Below, piece after piece: positions 42,177 through 51,206 of a stretch of DNA of 64,000 nt. The translations under genes and the position numbers were made by a program. The notes under the pieces are model-generated. The model searched no databases, was not told the DNA's origin, and saw nothing but the letters and a program-made list of their open reading frames with translations. This stretch comes from Acetivibrio clariflavus DSM 19732 (lineage in GTDB: Bacteria; Bacillota; Clostridia; Acetivibrionales; Acetivibrionaceae): positions 1 through 64,000 of the forward strand of contig NC_016627.1 in assembly GCF_000237085.1 (NCBI RefSeq), given 5' to 3'. Positions within the stretch are counted from its first letter, which is position 1. The number at the start of each line of letters is the position of its first letter.

Positions 42177-42854
42177 ATGGCTGGTAAGCTTTCAAAAGTA
42201 AATTTAAATGACTATAAACCGCTAAGAGAAGTAATATTTGATACATTGAGGGAAGCAATTATTACCGGTGAGTTAAAACCCGGAGAGCGTTTGATGGAAG
42301 TCAAACTTGCCGAAAAAATGGGTGTTAGCCGAACACCGGTGAGAGAAGCTATAAGGATGCTTGAACTTGAAGGACTTGTTGATATGCTTCCAAGAAAGGG
42401 TGCACACGTTGCAGAACTTTCTGTAAAAGATATAATGGATGTTCTAGAGGTTAGGGCAGCGATGGACAGTCTTGCTACAAGACTTGCAGCAGAAAGAATT
42501 ACCGATGATGAGATTAAGGAATTAAGACAAATTCAGGCCCAGTTTATAAATTATGTTGAGAAGAATAATTTACAAGGTTCTATTAAAAAAGATGTAGAGT
42601 TTCATGAATTGATTTATCGGGCATCGAGAAATGACCGACTTTTGCAGATTGCAAACAATCTTCGAGAGCAAGTTCAACGATTTAGGGTTATATACCTTAA
42701 AGATTACAGCAGTCCTAAAAATCTAATTAAAGAACATGAGGATATTTGTGATGCTATAGCTGCAAGAAATTTAGATATGGCGCAGGAATATGCTCAAATC
42801 CATATAAATAATCAAGAAAAGGTAATAATTAAGGCAATAAAGAGTATGAAATAG
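42177..42854 (+). CDS. GntR family regulator, FadR/FCD subfamily
   Basis: The 225-residue protein has an N-terminal winged helix (LREVIFDTLREAIITGELKP then GERLMEVKLAEKMGVSRTP) and an all-helical FCD effector domain with the metal- or ligand-binding His residues (EFHELIYRAS, HEDICDAI, AQIHINNQ). FCD regulators sense small organic acids; the effector cannot be read here. It is coupled to ispE. That pairing is not a pathway link I can explain. Confidence 0.93.
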   Translation: MAGKLSKVNLNDYKPLREVIFDTLREAIITGELKPGERLMEVKLAEKMGVSRTPVREAIRMLELEGLVDMLPRKGAHVAELSVKDIMDVLEVRAAMDSLATRLAAERITDDEIKELRQIQAQFINYVEKNNLQGSIKKDVEFHELIYRASRNDRLLQIANNLREQVQRFRVIYLKDYSSPKNLIKEHEDICDAIAARNLDMAQEYAQIHINNQEKVIIKAIKSMK

Positions 42855-42875
42855 TAAGCCATTTCTGATTGAATA

Positions 42876-42940
42876 ATCCAGTGCTTTTTAAATATTGTGA
42901 AGGGTTTGAAATGTAAAAAGCACTGGATTGAAAGTTTTTT
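42876..42940 (+). terminator. Long-stem terminator after gntR
   Basis: A perfect 15-base inverted repeat (42876-42890, ATCCAGTGCTTTTTA, with 42914-42928) has a 23-base loop and is followed by TGAAAGTTTTTT. It lies between convergent genes. Confidence 0.75.
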
Positions 42941-42954
42941 CAAATTAATCTTGG

Positions 42955-43161
42955 CTAAATTACTTCGTAACCCATTTGAGAAATATGTTTTTTAATTTCC
43001 TGAGGTCCTATATTATCAGGGTTATAGTCAATATTTACTTGTTGGCTTTTCAGGTCAACTGAAACGTTTTTTACCCCTTTGAGGGATTTGACACTTTCTT
43101 GTATTTTATTTGAGCAGGCGCTACAAGATATTGAAGGAATATTAAAAGTAGCTGTTTCCAT
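42955..43161 (-). CDS. Heavy-metal-associated domain protein (CopZ-like)
   Basis: This 68-residue protein is one HMA domain (ferredoxin-like fold). The metal-binding motif reads SISCSACSNKI, close to the GMTCxxC pattern of copper chaperones, with Cys residues three apart. The ending GYEVI is typical. It likely carries Cu(I), but no copper ATPase or CsoR is beside it in the window. A CCTCC complement just upstream provides the Shine-Dalgarno. Confidence 0.88.
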   Translation of the reverse strand: METATFNIPSISCSACSNKIQESVKSLKGVKNVSVDLKSQQVNIDYNPDNIGPQEIKKHISQMGYEVI

Positions 43162-43579
43162 AATTACCTCCTAGGATTTACTCTTATTATAAAATTATTA
43201 TAGTGTTTACAAAATTAAGTGCTTAATCTTATTAATAAAATTGTTGAAATTATTTCTTTCCAACAATTGCTTAGATATTTATAAAATTGGAATCAGTATT
43301 ATAAATATATTATGTTTATAATATTTCAATAATAGAATTATTTATTCTAGTGCTTTTTGACATAGGAATATTTTATATAACTTTAAAATATTTGTCCTTA
43401 AAATTATTATTTGCTGTTTATATTAGATAGACATTGGTAATGTATTGTTTATAGAAGACAAATTTAATATGTTATTGGCAATTGTATAAGCATAATTTAC
43501 AAATTTGGGGAATTGAATATGACTATTATTCCAATTTGCTTTTTTAGTTGTATTGCGGATTGGCAAGGAGGTTTGTTTT
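43162..43579. other. Intergenic region between divergent HMA and cheB genes
   Basis: This 418-base AT-rich spacer shows no clear promoter. A 30-codon frame starting near 43519 overlaps the cheB start, but nothing supports it as a gene. Confidence 0.4.
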
Positions 43580-44701
43580 TTGAAAAAATTAAAAGTTATT
43601 GTTGCGGATGATTCAAGTTTATATAGAGACGTACTTTCAAAAGCAGTAAATGGAACAGGCATGGCGGAAGTTAAATTTGTTGCCTCAAATGGACGCATGG
43701 TTGTAGACTTTTTAAAAAAAGAGAGTGTGGATTTAGTTCTGTTAGATGTGTTTATGCCGGAAATGGACGGCATAGAAGCTCTTAAAATAATTAAAAAGAA
43801 TTATCCAAATATTGATGTGATAATGATAAGTTCAGATAGCATGCGCAGTGCTGAATTGACTGTGGAAGCATTGGATAATGGTGCTATTGACTTTATTTTA
43901 AAGCCAGCAGATTCGGATCATGAAAAAAGTGCGGAAATTATAAAGGCACAACTTCAGATTCTTTTTATGCAAGTAAGATTAAAAAATTTTAAGAACATTA
44001 TTGACAATAATCAAAAAGAAATTAAAAGGAGAAACAATAGTAAAAAAGATGAACAGAAAATTGAAACTGATGCTTTAAATAAATTTGATCTCAAAAAGTT
44101 TACAAGTATAGACCTAATATTAATAGCATCTTCAACAGGCGGACCTTCTGCTCTTGAGAAAATTTTTACAGGTCTTGATTCTGACTTTAATATACCTATA
44201 CTTGTTGTACAACATATGCCTCCTAAATTTACACGATCCTTGTCAGAAAGTCTCAACAAGAAGTGTAAGATAAGTGTTAAAGAAGGCTGTAATAATGATT
44301 TGGTACAAAAAGGACAAATTATTATTGCGCCTGGCGGATATCATATGCTTGTTGAAAGGGAAGGGCCTAACCTTATTATTAAGACAGAAGCTACTCCCTA
44401 TGTTAATGGGGTGAGGCCTGCTGCTGATGTGCTGTTTTCTTCCGTTGCAAATAAATATGAGGATAAAAATATTCTTGCTGTTATACTAACGGGGATGGGC
44501 AGTGACGGAAAAAATGGAGTTATGATGCTAAAGCAAAAATGCAATTGCTATTGTATTACCCAGAGTGAAAATACTTGTGTGGTTTACGGCATGCCGAAAA
44601 GTGTATATCAATCGGGTTTGTCTGACGAAGTAGTTGATATAGACGATATTTCTAAAAGAATACAGGAAATTGCAACCGGAAAAGGAATATTACCGTCATA
44701 A
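43580..44701 (+). CDS. cheB: Protein-glutamate methylesterase CheB
   Basis: CheB removes methyl groups from chemoreceptors when phosphorylated. The 373-residue protein has an N-terminal receiver domain with phospho-acceptor Asp56 (LVLLDVFMPEMDG), a linker of about 40 charged residues and the methylesterase domain. Its catalytic residues Ser185 (ASSTGGPS), His212 (VQHMPP) and Asp309 (GMGSDGKNG) are all present. AAGGAGG at 43565-43571 lies eight bases before a TTG at 43580, preferred over a TTG at 43553. No other chemotaxis gene is close, so its partner kinase is elsewhere. Confidence 0.94.
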   Translation: MKKLKVIVADDSSLYRDVLSKAVNGTGMAEVKFVASNGRMVVDFLKKESVDLVLLDVFMPEMDGIEALKIIKKNYPNIDVIMISSDSMRSAELTVEALDNGAIDFILKPADSDHEKSAEIIKAQLQILFMQVRLKNFKNIIDNNQKEIKRRNNSKKDEQKIETDALNKFDLKKFTSIDLILIASSTGGPSALEKIFTGLDSDFNIPILVVQHMPPKFTRSLSESLNKKCKISVKEGCNNDLVQKGQIIIAPGGYHMLVEREGPNLIIKTEATPYVNGVRPAADVLFSSVANKYEDKNILAVILTGMGSDGKNGVMMLKQKCNCYCITQSENTCVVYGMPKSVYQSGLSDEVVDIDDISKRIQEIATGKGILPS

Positions 44702-44840
44702 ATTAAGGGATTAATGGTATTTTTAAGATTACTGTTGATATGAATATTACATATGGTAAAATAGAAATAACAAAATAATACTTAAATTGTTGGATCCGTT
44801 ATTTCTAATAAAATATTTATTTATCTGTCAGGAGATGAAT

Positions 44841-46469
44841 ATGTGGTATCATAAATTCCTAAACACCTACAAAGCTGGAATTTCCCATGAGTTTCTCTTA
44901 TATTTCAATATAAGAGATATGGTTGATAATTGCAGAAGTATTGAGAGATATATATATGATGAATTTATAAAGCAGAGAGGATTTGCCATAGTGGCATTCT
45001 ATGATATATCAAAAGGCCTTACTTTTTTTGATGTTTCTATGGAAAGGGAGTTTCACAAGATTACATCAAATGGGGCCGTTAATCTGTTAAATTCTTTACC
45101 TTCAAAATTATTTCCTTATATAGACATGGCTTTGAAAAATACAAAGATGGCACTATTTATAGATCATGTGGACAAAATAATCCCGTCAGGAGATTTAGGC
45201 AGTTTATCCATGGAGGAAAGAATTGACTTAATTTGGCTGTGTGAATGGTCAAACGATGCTAAAATATCTTCTGTGGGAAGCTGTATATTTATGATGGCAG
45301 ATAATTTGGAGGAAGTAAACTCCGAGGTGTTAAAATCTGCTTACAGAGTAGAACCTGTACTGGTTGAACTTCCTGATGAAGAAGAGCGAAAGAAGTATAT
45401 TAAATATCTTGTGGAACAAAAGAATATTAAAATGGACATTTCTATAGATGAATTTGCCAAACTTTCATCCGGCCTTAGTAAAAAAGCCATTAAAGATATA
45501 AAACTAAAGGCAGAATCGGAAAATGTAGCTATTAGTTTTGATTTTATAAAAGAGAAAAAGCACTCAATTTTGAAGAAAGAGTATGGCGATGTGCTGGAGT
45601 TCATATATCCTGTTATTGGTTTTGATGATGTAGGCGGAATGGAAAAAGCTAAAAACTATCTTATAAAAAACATAGTTGAGCCAATAAGAGCAGGTGATTT
45701 AAGAAGGGTTCCCATGGGTATACTTTTATGTGGACCGTCTGGAACAGGAAAAACTCTTTTGGTTAATGCTTTGGCAAAATCCAGTGGATTCAATTGTGTC
45801 AAAATAGACATGGCAAGAATTTTAGGTCAGTATGTGGGAGAGAGTGAAAAGAATTTTAAAAAGTGTCTTTTAGGTGCACAGTCCCAAGAGCCGGTTATAG
45901 TGTTTGTTGACGAAATAGACACTGCTTTTAGAAGAGGAGACGGAAGCGACAGTGGAGTTAGCAGAAACATATTTAGTGAATTTTTGCAGTTTACCAGTAA
46001 TACAAATAATAGAGGAAAAATAATATTTATTGCTGCAACCAACAGGCCGGATCTTTTAGACCCTGCTTTAAAAAGGGCAGGAAGATTTGATAAGAAGATT
46101 CCCATATTGCTTCCCGAAGAGGAAGAAAGAGCGGAGATTTTTAAGATAATGATTAAGAAATTCGGATTTGAGACAGATATTGAGGACTTTCTTCCTTTTG
46201 CTAAGAAAACAGAGAACTATACAGGGGCTGAAATAGAAACTGTTGTAAGAAAAGCTTATGAAATTGCAAATGAAGACAATGTTGAAGGTACGGTTCTTAC
46301 GGCTACAGTTCTTAACGAGGCAATTTCAAGGTGCAGGCCAAGTACTCAGCAGGTGGAATTTATGACGATGCTTGCAATTAATGAGTGTGATGATAAGGAT
46401 TTGCTGCCTGACAAGTATAAAGGTTTTTTGGATGAAAGAAACAGTGTTGCAATTGGCAAGGAACAATAG
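44841..46469 (+). CDS. AAA+ ATPase with degenerate N-terminal and active C-terminal ATPase domains
   Basis: The 542-residue protein carries a classical AAA domain near 255-500: Walker A GPSGTGKTL from residue 298, Walker B VIVFVDEIDT near 352-360, sensor 1 IIFIAATNRPD and arginine-finger segment RAGRFDKK. Residues 1-240 look like a second, degenerate AAA domain: a Walker B-like ALFIDHVDKIIP and a CIFMMADNLEEV segment are visible, but no Walker A. This D1-dead/D2-live plan resembles Cdc48/Vps4-type remodellers. It lies 105 bases upstream of a PspA-family gene, so it likely acts on that filament (inference). ATG 44841, after GGAG, is preferred to an upstream TTG. Confidence 0.85.
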   Translation: MWYHKFLNTYKAGISHEFLLYFNIRDMVDNCRSIERYIYDEFIKQRGFAIVAFYDISKGLTFFDVSMEREFHKITSNGAVNLLNSLPSKLFPYIDMALKNTKMALFIDHVDKIIPSGDLGSLSMEERIDLIWLCEWSNDAKISSVGSCIFMMADNLEEVNSEVLKSAYRVEPVLVELPDEEERKKYIKYLVEQKNIKMDISIDEFAKLSSGLSKKAIKDIKLKAESENVAISFDFIKEKKHSILKKEYGDVLEFIYPVIGFDDVGGMEKAKNYLIKNIVEPIRAGDLRRVPMGILLCGPSGTGKTLLVNALAKSSGFNCVKIDMARILGQYVGESEKNFKKCLLGAQSQEPVIVFVDEIDTAFRRGDGSDSGVSRNIFSEFLQFTSNTNNRGKIIFIAATNRPDLLDPALKRAGRFDKKIPILLPEEEERAEIFKIMIKKFGFETDIEDFLPFAKKTENYTGAEIETVVRKAYEIANEDNVEGTVLTATVLNEAISRCRPSTQQVEFMTMLAINECDDKDLLPDKYKGFLDERNSVAIGKEQ

Positions 46470-46574
46470 TAAATTAAAATAGCAATATTTTGTTAATTTT
46501 TATTTTTATAGTTTACAACATTACTTATTTATTATAAATTAATACTATGGCATATAAAATAGGAGGTAATTCAC

Positions 46575-47354
46575 ATGGGCTTCTTTAGCAGATTAGGTAG
46601 TTTAGTTAGAGGATTTTTTGGTCGACTTGTTGGAGGATTGGAGGAAAAAAATCCGGAACTTCTTTTTGAAGATATAAAAAATCAAATTGCAAAGGCTAGA
46701 AAAGAAGCGGAACAGCAAATAATAGAAATCCAGACAAATGCAGAGTTAATAAAGATTGAAATGAAAAACTCCGAGAAAAATTTGAATGCTATAAAGGCAA
46801 GGATAGAGTCTGCAAAAAATATGGGTGACAAAGAAATGCTGGTTGAGCTTCTTATGCAGGAGGAAGAATATCAGACAGTATATGAAACCCATAAGGCTAC
46901 TTATGAAAATGCAATGAAAGAAGTAGAAGCAATTAGGGAGAACTATAAGATATTCGAGTCTGAAATGAATTCAAAATTGAATGAGTTGAAGACTTTAAAG
47001 AGTCAGCAGAAAATGGCTCAGCTTAAAGAAAATATTAATTCTGTAAATGCTAAATATACGGCCAAGAACAATAAAGTCGGAAATATAAACGAAGATATGG
47101 AAAGGGCAAGGGAGATTGTTAACAAGAAGATTGCAAAAGCTAATGCTATTGAGTCCCTTAACAATGAAAACGTGGATATCAAACTTAAAAAACTTGATAT
47201 GAACTCTGCACGGGACAGAGCACGTGCAAGAGCAGAAGCTTTACTTGCTGGAGAACAGGGCTTTGAAGTAAAGGAAAAAGTTGAAACTACAACTGTATCC
47301 AATGAAGATGCATTAGGACAAAAAGATAAAGCTGAAAATAAATTGAGTGAATAA
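46575..47354 (+). CDS. PspA/IM30 family protein (ESCRT-III superfamily)
   Basis: The 259-residue protein is almost entirely charged alpha-helix with an amphipathic N-terminus (MGFFSRLGSLVRGFFGRLVG) of the type PspA and Vipp1 use to insert in membranes. The helical hairpin region QIAKARKEAEQQIIEIQ and the RARARAEALLAGEQG C-terminal part agree with PspA/IM30. PspA proteins form rods and rings that repair or reshape the inner membrane and are structural relatives of ESCRT-III. AGGAGG precedes the ATG. It sits between a AAA+ ATPase and a membrane coiled-coil protein. Confidence 0.88.
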   Translation: MGFFSRLGSLVRGFFGRLVGGLEEKNPELLFEDIKNQIAKARKEAEQQIIEIQTNAELIKIEMKNSEKNLNAIKARIESAKNMGDKEMLVELLMQEEEYQTVYETHKATYENAMKEVEAIRENYKIFESEMNSKLNELKTLKSQQKMAQLKENINSVNAKYTAKNNKVGNINEDMERAREIVNKKIAKANAIESLNNENVDIKLKKLDMNSARDRARARAEALLAGEQGFEVKEKVETTTVSNEDALGQKDKAENKLSE

Positions 47355-47431
47355 TTTTGTCAGAATCGATTTGTACAATTTATGAATAGAAATAAAAAAT
47401 TATAATTTATGCGAGGTGCCGTTTTAGATTA

Positions 47432-47461
47432 GGACACATCTCTTAATTAAGAGATGTGTCC
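47432..47461. repeat. Perfect 30-base palindrome
   Basis: The arm GGACACATCTCTTAA (47432-47446) is exactly mirrored to 47461. As RNA it is a near-loopless hairpin without a T run, so it is a poor terminator. As DNA it is a possible operator for a dimeric regulator. TATAAT-like sequence follows directly, 30 bases before the next start codon. Confidence 0.7.
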
Positions 47462-47491
47462 ATATAATATAATATGAAAAAGGGAGATAAA

Positions 47492-48271
47492 ATGAAGCTT
47501 AGGCTTTTAATAAGTGCATTAACCAATTATCGAAATTTGGGCATACTTATAGTACTTTCTGTTCTTTCTTCGTCTTTAGAGAGCGATATGTCTTATATTG
47601 CCTATGTGGCATCTTTTGTTGTGTATTTGGGATTTTCATTGCAAAGTTTTACCAGTAAAAAGTTCCAAGATAATTTTATTCACGAGTCAAAGAAAAAGCA
47701 AATTAAAAATTTGGATGAAATGTGCAAAAAGCTGGCTGATGAGACAAAGGCATATACAAATGCTGCATATTACAAAAAGCTTTGTTCAATTATGGAAGAT
47801 AAAACTGAGATAGTTCAAGCTTATTTCAAAGATGAATTTAATTATTTAAAGGAAAGAATAACCGAACAGACTTTAAACCTTGTCATAACATATATCAAAC
47901 TTTTGAAAAATTTCTGTAAAAGATGCAGAGATCTAAATTTAACAGATATAAACCCTATAATAGAGAGAATAAATCAAAATAGAAGAAAGCTCGACTTTAT
48001 AAAAGATCAAAAAGTGTATGAGGATCTGAAAAAAAACATAGAAATGGATGAAAAAATATTAAACAGATTGAAAGAAGAAAAGCAAGATTTGGAGAGAATA
48101 GATACGAAACTGGACTATATTAAAAGTACTGTCAGCATGTTCAAACATCAGATTGGAATGAGTATGGAATCTGAGGAAATGATTGAAAAGATAGAGAATA
48201 CTCTTAATGAAGCAACAGCTCTTGAAAGCGTATTGGAGAAGAGGCATAAAAAGAGAAATAGTGCTTTTTAA
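47492..48271 (+). CDS. Membrane-anchored coiled-coil protein of the PspA cluster
   Basis: The 259-residue product has two N-terminal membrane helices (about 15-55, hairpin around SSSLESDMSYIAYV). A long cytoplasmic helical coiled-coil part follows (about 60-250, with EEKQDLERIDTKLDYIKSTV). No family was recognised. As the third gene after a AAA+ ATPase and a PspA-like protein it may be the membrane anchor for the filament (inference). ATG 47492, five bases after GGGAG, is preferred over 47474. Confidence 0.6.
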   Translation: MKLRLLISALTNYRNLGILIVLSVLSSSLESDMSYIAYVASFVVYLGFSLQSFTSKKFQDNFIHESKKKQIKNLDEMCKKLADETKAYTNAAYYKKLCSIMEDKTEIVQAYFKDEFNYLKERITEQTLNLVITYIKLLKNFCKRCRDLNLTDINPIIERINQNRRKLDFIKDQKVYEDLKKNIEMDEKILNRLKEEKQDLERIDTKLDYIKSTVSMFKHQIGMSMESEEMIEKIENTLNEATALESVLEKRHKKRNSAF

Positions 48272-48411
48272 TGGTTTAGAGATCTGAAAAGTCTATAAAC
48301 TCAATCTAAAGATTTGCTAAACTGAATTTAAGATAAGGATTTATTAATAATGGGTTTCAGCCGATAAAATTTAATAATGTTTATAAAGCATGCAAGAAAT
48401 GAGGATTATGT

Positions 48412-50004
48412 ATGCCCAAAGATGAAATAATTTATTCATCGGAATTTATAAAAATAATCCGGAAAGAAAATGACTTTTTCATTGAATCATACAAAAAAGG
48501 TATGTCTATTAATGAGTTTAATGAGATTATCATCAAATATCCTAATATAAAGATAGTCAGTTTTCTTGCCATTAAGAATGCAATCTTATTTGCTCCAAAA
48601 CCAATGGAGAAATTTGGGGAACTAAAAGAGAGAATTTCTGTAATAGTATCGAAGGATGAGCTTAAAGCCTATGTGAAACTATCAGTGCCTGAAAATGAAT
48701 TGATAGGCAATGCAAAGCAGAATTTGGTTAAGGAAATTATGGAAAAGCTCAAGGAAAACAGAATAATATTTGGAATAAAGAATGATGTTTTAGTAGGTGA
48801 GCTTTGTAATAATAAGCAAATTTTAATAGCTGAAGGAATACCTCCTGAAAATGGAGAAGATTCCATTATAAAGATGTATGAGCTTAAGGAAATAAAACCT
48901 GCGATAAAAGAGGACGGAAAAGTTGATTATTATGAATTGAGTTTGATAAACAAGGTTCAGGCTGGAGATTGGTTAGGAGAAAGAATAGACTCAACTCCCG
49001 GTATTCCCGGGAGGACAGTCAGGGGAAAGATTATTGAGCCTATTCATGGGAAAAACCACCCTTTGGAATATGATAGAAACTCTGTCGGAGAGAAGTATGA
49101 AAATGGTATTACTACTCTTTATGCTTTACGAAGTGGAGCTGTTCATTATGAGGGAGATAGAATAAGTGTATCCAACCATCTGGAAATACCGGGTGATGTG
49201 GATTTTAAAGTGGGAAATATTAATTTTGACGGCTATGTTACGATAAAAGGAACTGTTGAAGATAATTTTATTGTAAAAGCCACTAAGGACATAGAAATAT
49301 TAGGGGATTTTGGAATAGGTAGTGTACGAAAAATAGAAAGTACTAATGGAAGTATAAGTATTAAAGGTGGAATAGCAGGAAAAAATAAAGCAGTTATTAA
49401 ATGTAAAGGAGACCTTTATACAAAATTTGTATCAGAGGCTACCATTATTTGCGAGGGAAGCGTTTATATAGGGGGTTATTGTATAAACAGCAATATAACT
49501 GCAAAGGAAATTATTGTCGATTCACCTATAGGCCGGATAATTGGCGGAAATATTCAGGCTGAAATAAGGGTTGTATCTTCAATTTTGGGTTCTTCAAGTG
49601 AAAGCAAGGCAGCAATATCAGTTAAAGGATTCAATAGAGATGAACTTAAGGAAAAACTTGAAACTATAATAAATGAAATTGAAAATATGAAAAATGATAT
49701 GGAAAAGCTGAAACAGGAAATATCCCAATTAAGCCTTAAGGCAAAACTTACAGATTCCGAAAGAAACAGATTTATAAAAGCTCAATCAGAATTCTTTAAT
49801 ATAAAGAATAAGATTAAAGAGCTTGAAAATGACAAAAGAATAATCACAAATGCTTTAAGAACGAAGGGTGAAGGTGAGGTAACGGTATTGAAAAGAATTT
49901 ATCCCGGTGTAGTTTTGGAAATTAAGAATATAATGAAAAGAATTGACAAACCAATCCTTACTACCAGCTTTTATATACAAAATGGAGAGATTAAGCAGTT
50001 GTAG
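48412..50004 (+). CDS. FapA family protein (DUF342)
   Basis: The 530-residue protein has the DUF342/FapA layout: an N-terminal alpha/beta part (about 1-170), the conserved region with STPGIPGRTVRGKIIEP and a right-handed beta-helix-like repeat region (about 245-400, IPGDVDFKVGNINFDGYVTI). A coiled-coil tail follows (about 420-485). In Vibrio, FapA is linked to flagellar assembly and polar targeting; in Clostridia the role is unclear. It follows the PspA cluster on the same strand. The beta-helix and coil suggest a scaffold. Confidence 0.88.
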   Translation: MPKDEIIYSSEFIKIIRKENDFFIESYKKGMSINEFNEIIIKYPNIKIVSFLAIKNAILFAPKPMEKFGELKERISVIVSKDELKAYVKLSVPENELIGNAKQNLVKEIMEKLKENRIIFGIKNDVLVGELCNNKQILIAEGIPPENGEDSIIKMYELKEIKPAIKEDGKVDYYELSLINKVQAGDWLGERIDSTPGIPGRTVRGKIIEPIHGKNHPLEYDRNSVGEKYENGITTLYALRSGAVHYEGDRISVSNHLEIPGDVDFKVGNINFDGYVTIKGTVEDNFIVKATKDIEILGDFGIGSVRKIESTNGSISIKGGIAGKNKAVIKCKGDLYTKFVSEATIICEGSVYIGGYCINSNITAKEIIVDSPIGRIIGGNIQAEIRVVSSILGSSSESKAAISVKGFNRDELKEKLETIINEIENMKNDMEKLKQEISQLSLKAKLTDSERNRFIKAQSEFFNIKNKIKELENDKRIITNALRTKGEGEVTVLKRIYPGVVLEIKNIMKRIDKPILTTSFYIQNGEIKQL

Positions 50005-50046
50005 CAGATTGAATTTGAGATATTTTGATATAGGAACTGATATATT

Positions 50047-51180
50047 ATGAAACAGATAAAATTTTTACATTTTTCCGACTTGCATTTGGATTATCCGTTT
50101 ACATCTTTAGGATCTGATTTGGGAAAGACTGACCGAAGAAGGAAAGATCTTTTAGAAGTATTTGACAGCATAATAGAATTGACGAAAAGAGAAAATGCAG
50201 ATTTGCTTTTAATAAGCGGGGATCTGTACGAACATTTCTATGTGAAAAAATCTACTATAAAACACGTAAATGACAAATTCAGGGAGATAGACGATAAGAA
50301 AGTTTTTATTGTACCCGGCAATCATGACCCATATTTAAAAAACTCCTATTACAGAAATTTTAAATGGAACAGTAATGTCTATATTTTATCGGAAGAAAGG
50401 TATAAGGTGGAAATTGAGGAGTTAAACACATGTGTTTACGGTTTAGGTTTTGAAAGTTTTTATAAAAACGGTTGTATCAGGGATGAAATAAAATCCGTTA
50501 ATGATGAAAAAATAAATATTTTTTTGGTTCATGGGACTGTTGATATGAATTTTACAAAGACGGGATACAACCTGTTTACCAGCGAGGAACTTGCGCAGCT
50601 AAATATGGACTATATAGCCCTTGGACATTTTCATAACAGAATTGATGATGTAGGACAAAAAGGAGTGATTTATAATCCTGGAAGTCCAGAACCATTAGGG
50701 TTTGATGAAGAAGGGGAACATGGTGTTTTTGTTGGGAAGGTCTCTAAAGAATTACTGGAGGTAAAATATATAAACACAAATCGCAGGTATTATAAATCAG
50801 TGGATATTAATGTCGAGAATATAAATAGTAATGAACAGGTTGCGGAAAAAATTCGCTTTTCTTTAGAGGGATTGCCTATAGAAGACATTTTATTGACAAT
50901 TACTCTAAAAGGCTTTGCAAAGGATGAATATAGGATAAGCAAGGAAAAATTAAAAAATTTGTTAGAAGACAGTTTCTTTTATGTTAATGTAGAAGATAGA
51001 ACTATTCCTGACTATGATTATGAAGAGATGAAAAATGAACCGGGATTGAAAGGATTATATGTCCGAAAGCTTATGGGTATGATAGATGAGGCTAAAAATG
51101 AAAAAGAAAAATATCTGTTGATGAAATCTCTTTATTATGGACTACAAGCCCTTGATAAAGGAAAAATAGAGGAATTGTGA
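50047..51180 (+). CDS. Metallophosphoesterase, SbcD/YhaO-type DNA exonuclease
   Basis: The 377-residue protein has the Mre11/SbcD metal motifs: FSDLHLD at the N-terminus, ISGDLYEHF, PGNHDPY, LVHGTVD and ALGHFHNR. Its C-terminal cap region differs from SbcD and fits YhaO of B. subtilis. It likely forms a complex with the SMC-like ATPase encoded next, 26 bases downstream, for processing DNA ends. It probably belongs to a cassette read with FapA, the gap being 42 bases. Confidence 0.9.
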   Translation: MKQIKFLHFSDLHLDYPFTSLGSDLGKTDRRRKDLLEVFDSIIELTKRENADLLLISGDLYEHFYVKKSTIKHVNDKFREIDDKKVFIVPGNHDPYLKNSYYRNFKWNSNVYILSEERYKVEIEELNTCVYGLGFESFYKNGCIRDEIKSVNDEKINIFLVHGTVDMNFTKTGYNLFTSEELAQLNMDYIALGHFHNRIDDVGQKGVIYNPGSPEPLGFDEEGEHGVFVGKVSKELLEVKYINTNRRYYKSVDINVENINSNEQVAEKIRFSLEGLPIEDILLTITLKGFAKDEYRISKEKLKNLLEDSFFYVNVEDRTIPDYDYEEMKNEPGLKGLYVRKLMGMIDEAKNEKEKYLLMKSLYYGLQALDKGKIEEL

Positions 51181-51206
51181 CAAATGAATTCGAATAAGGG
51201 GTACAT

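Noticed and set aside
43519-43611. 30-codon Cys-containing frame overlapping the cheB start
   Set aside because: It could be a leader peptide, but only a weak G-rich site precedes it and nothing links it to regulation.
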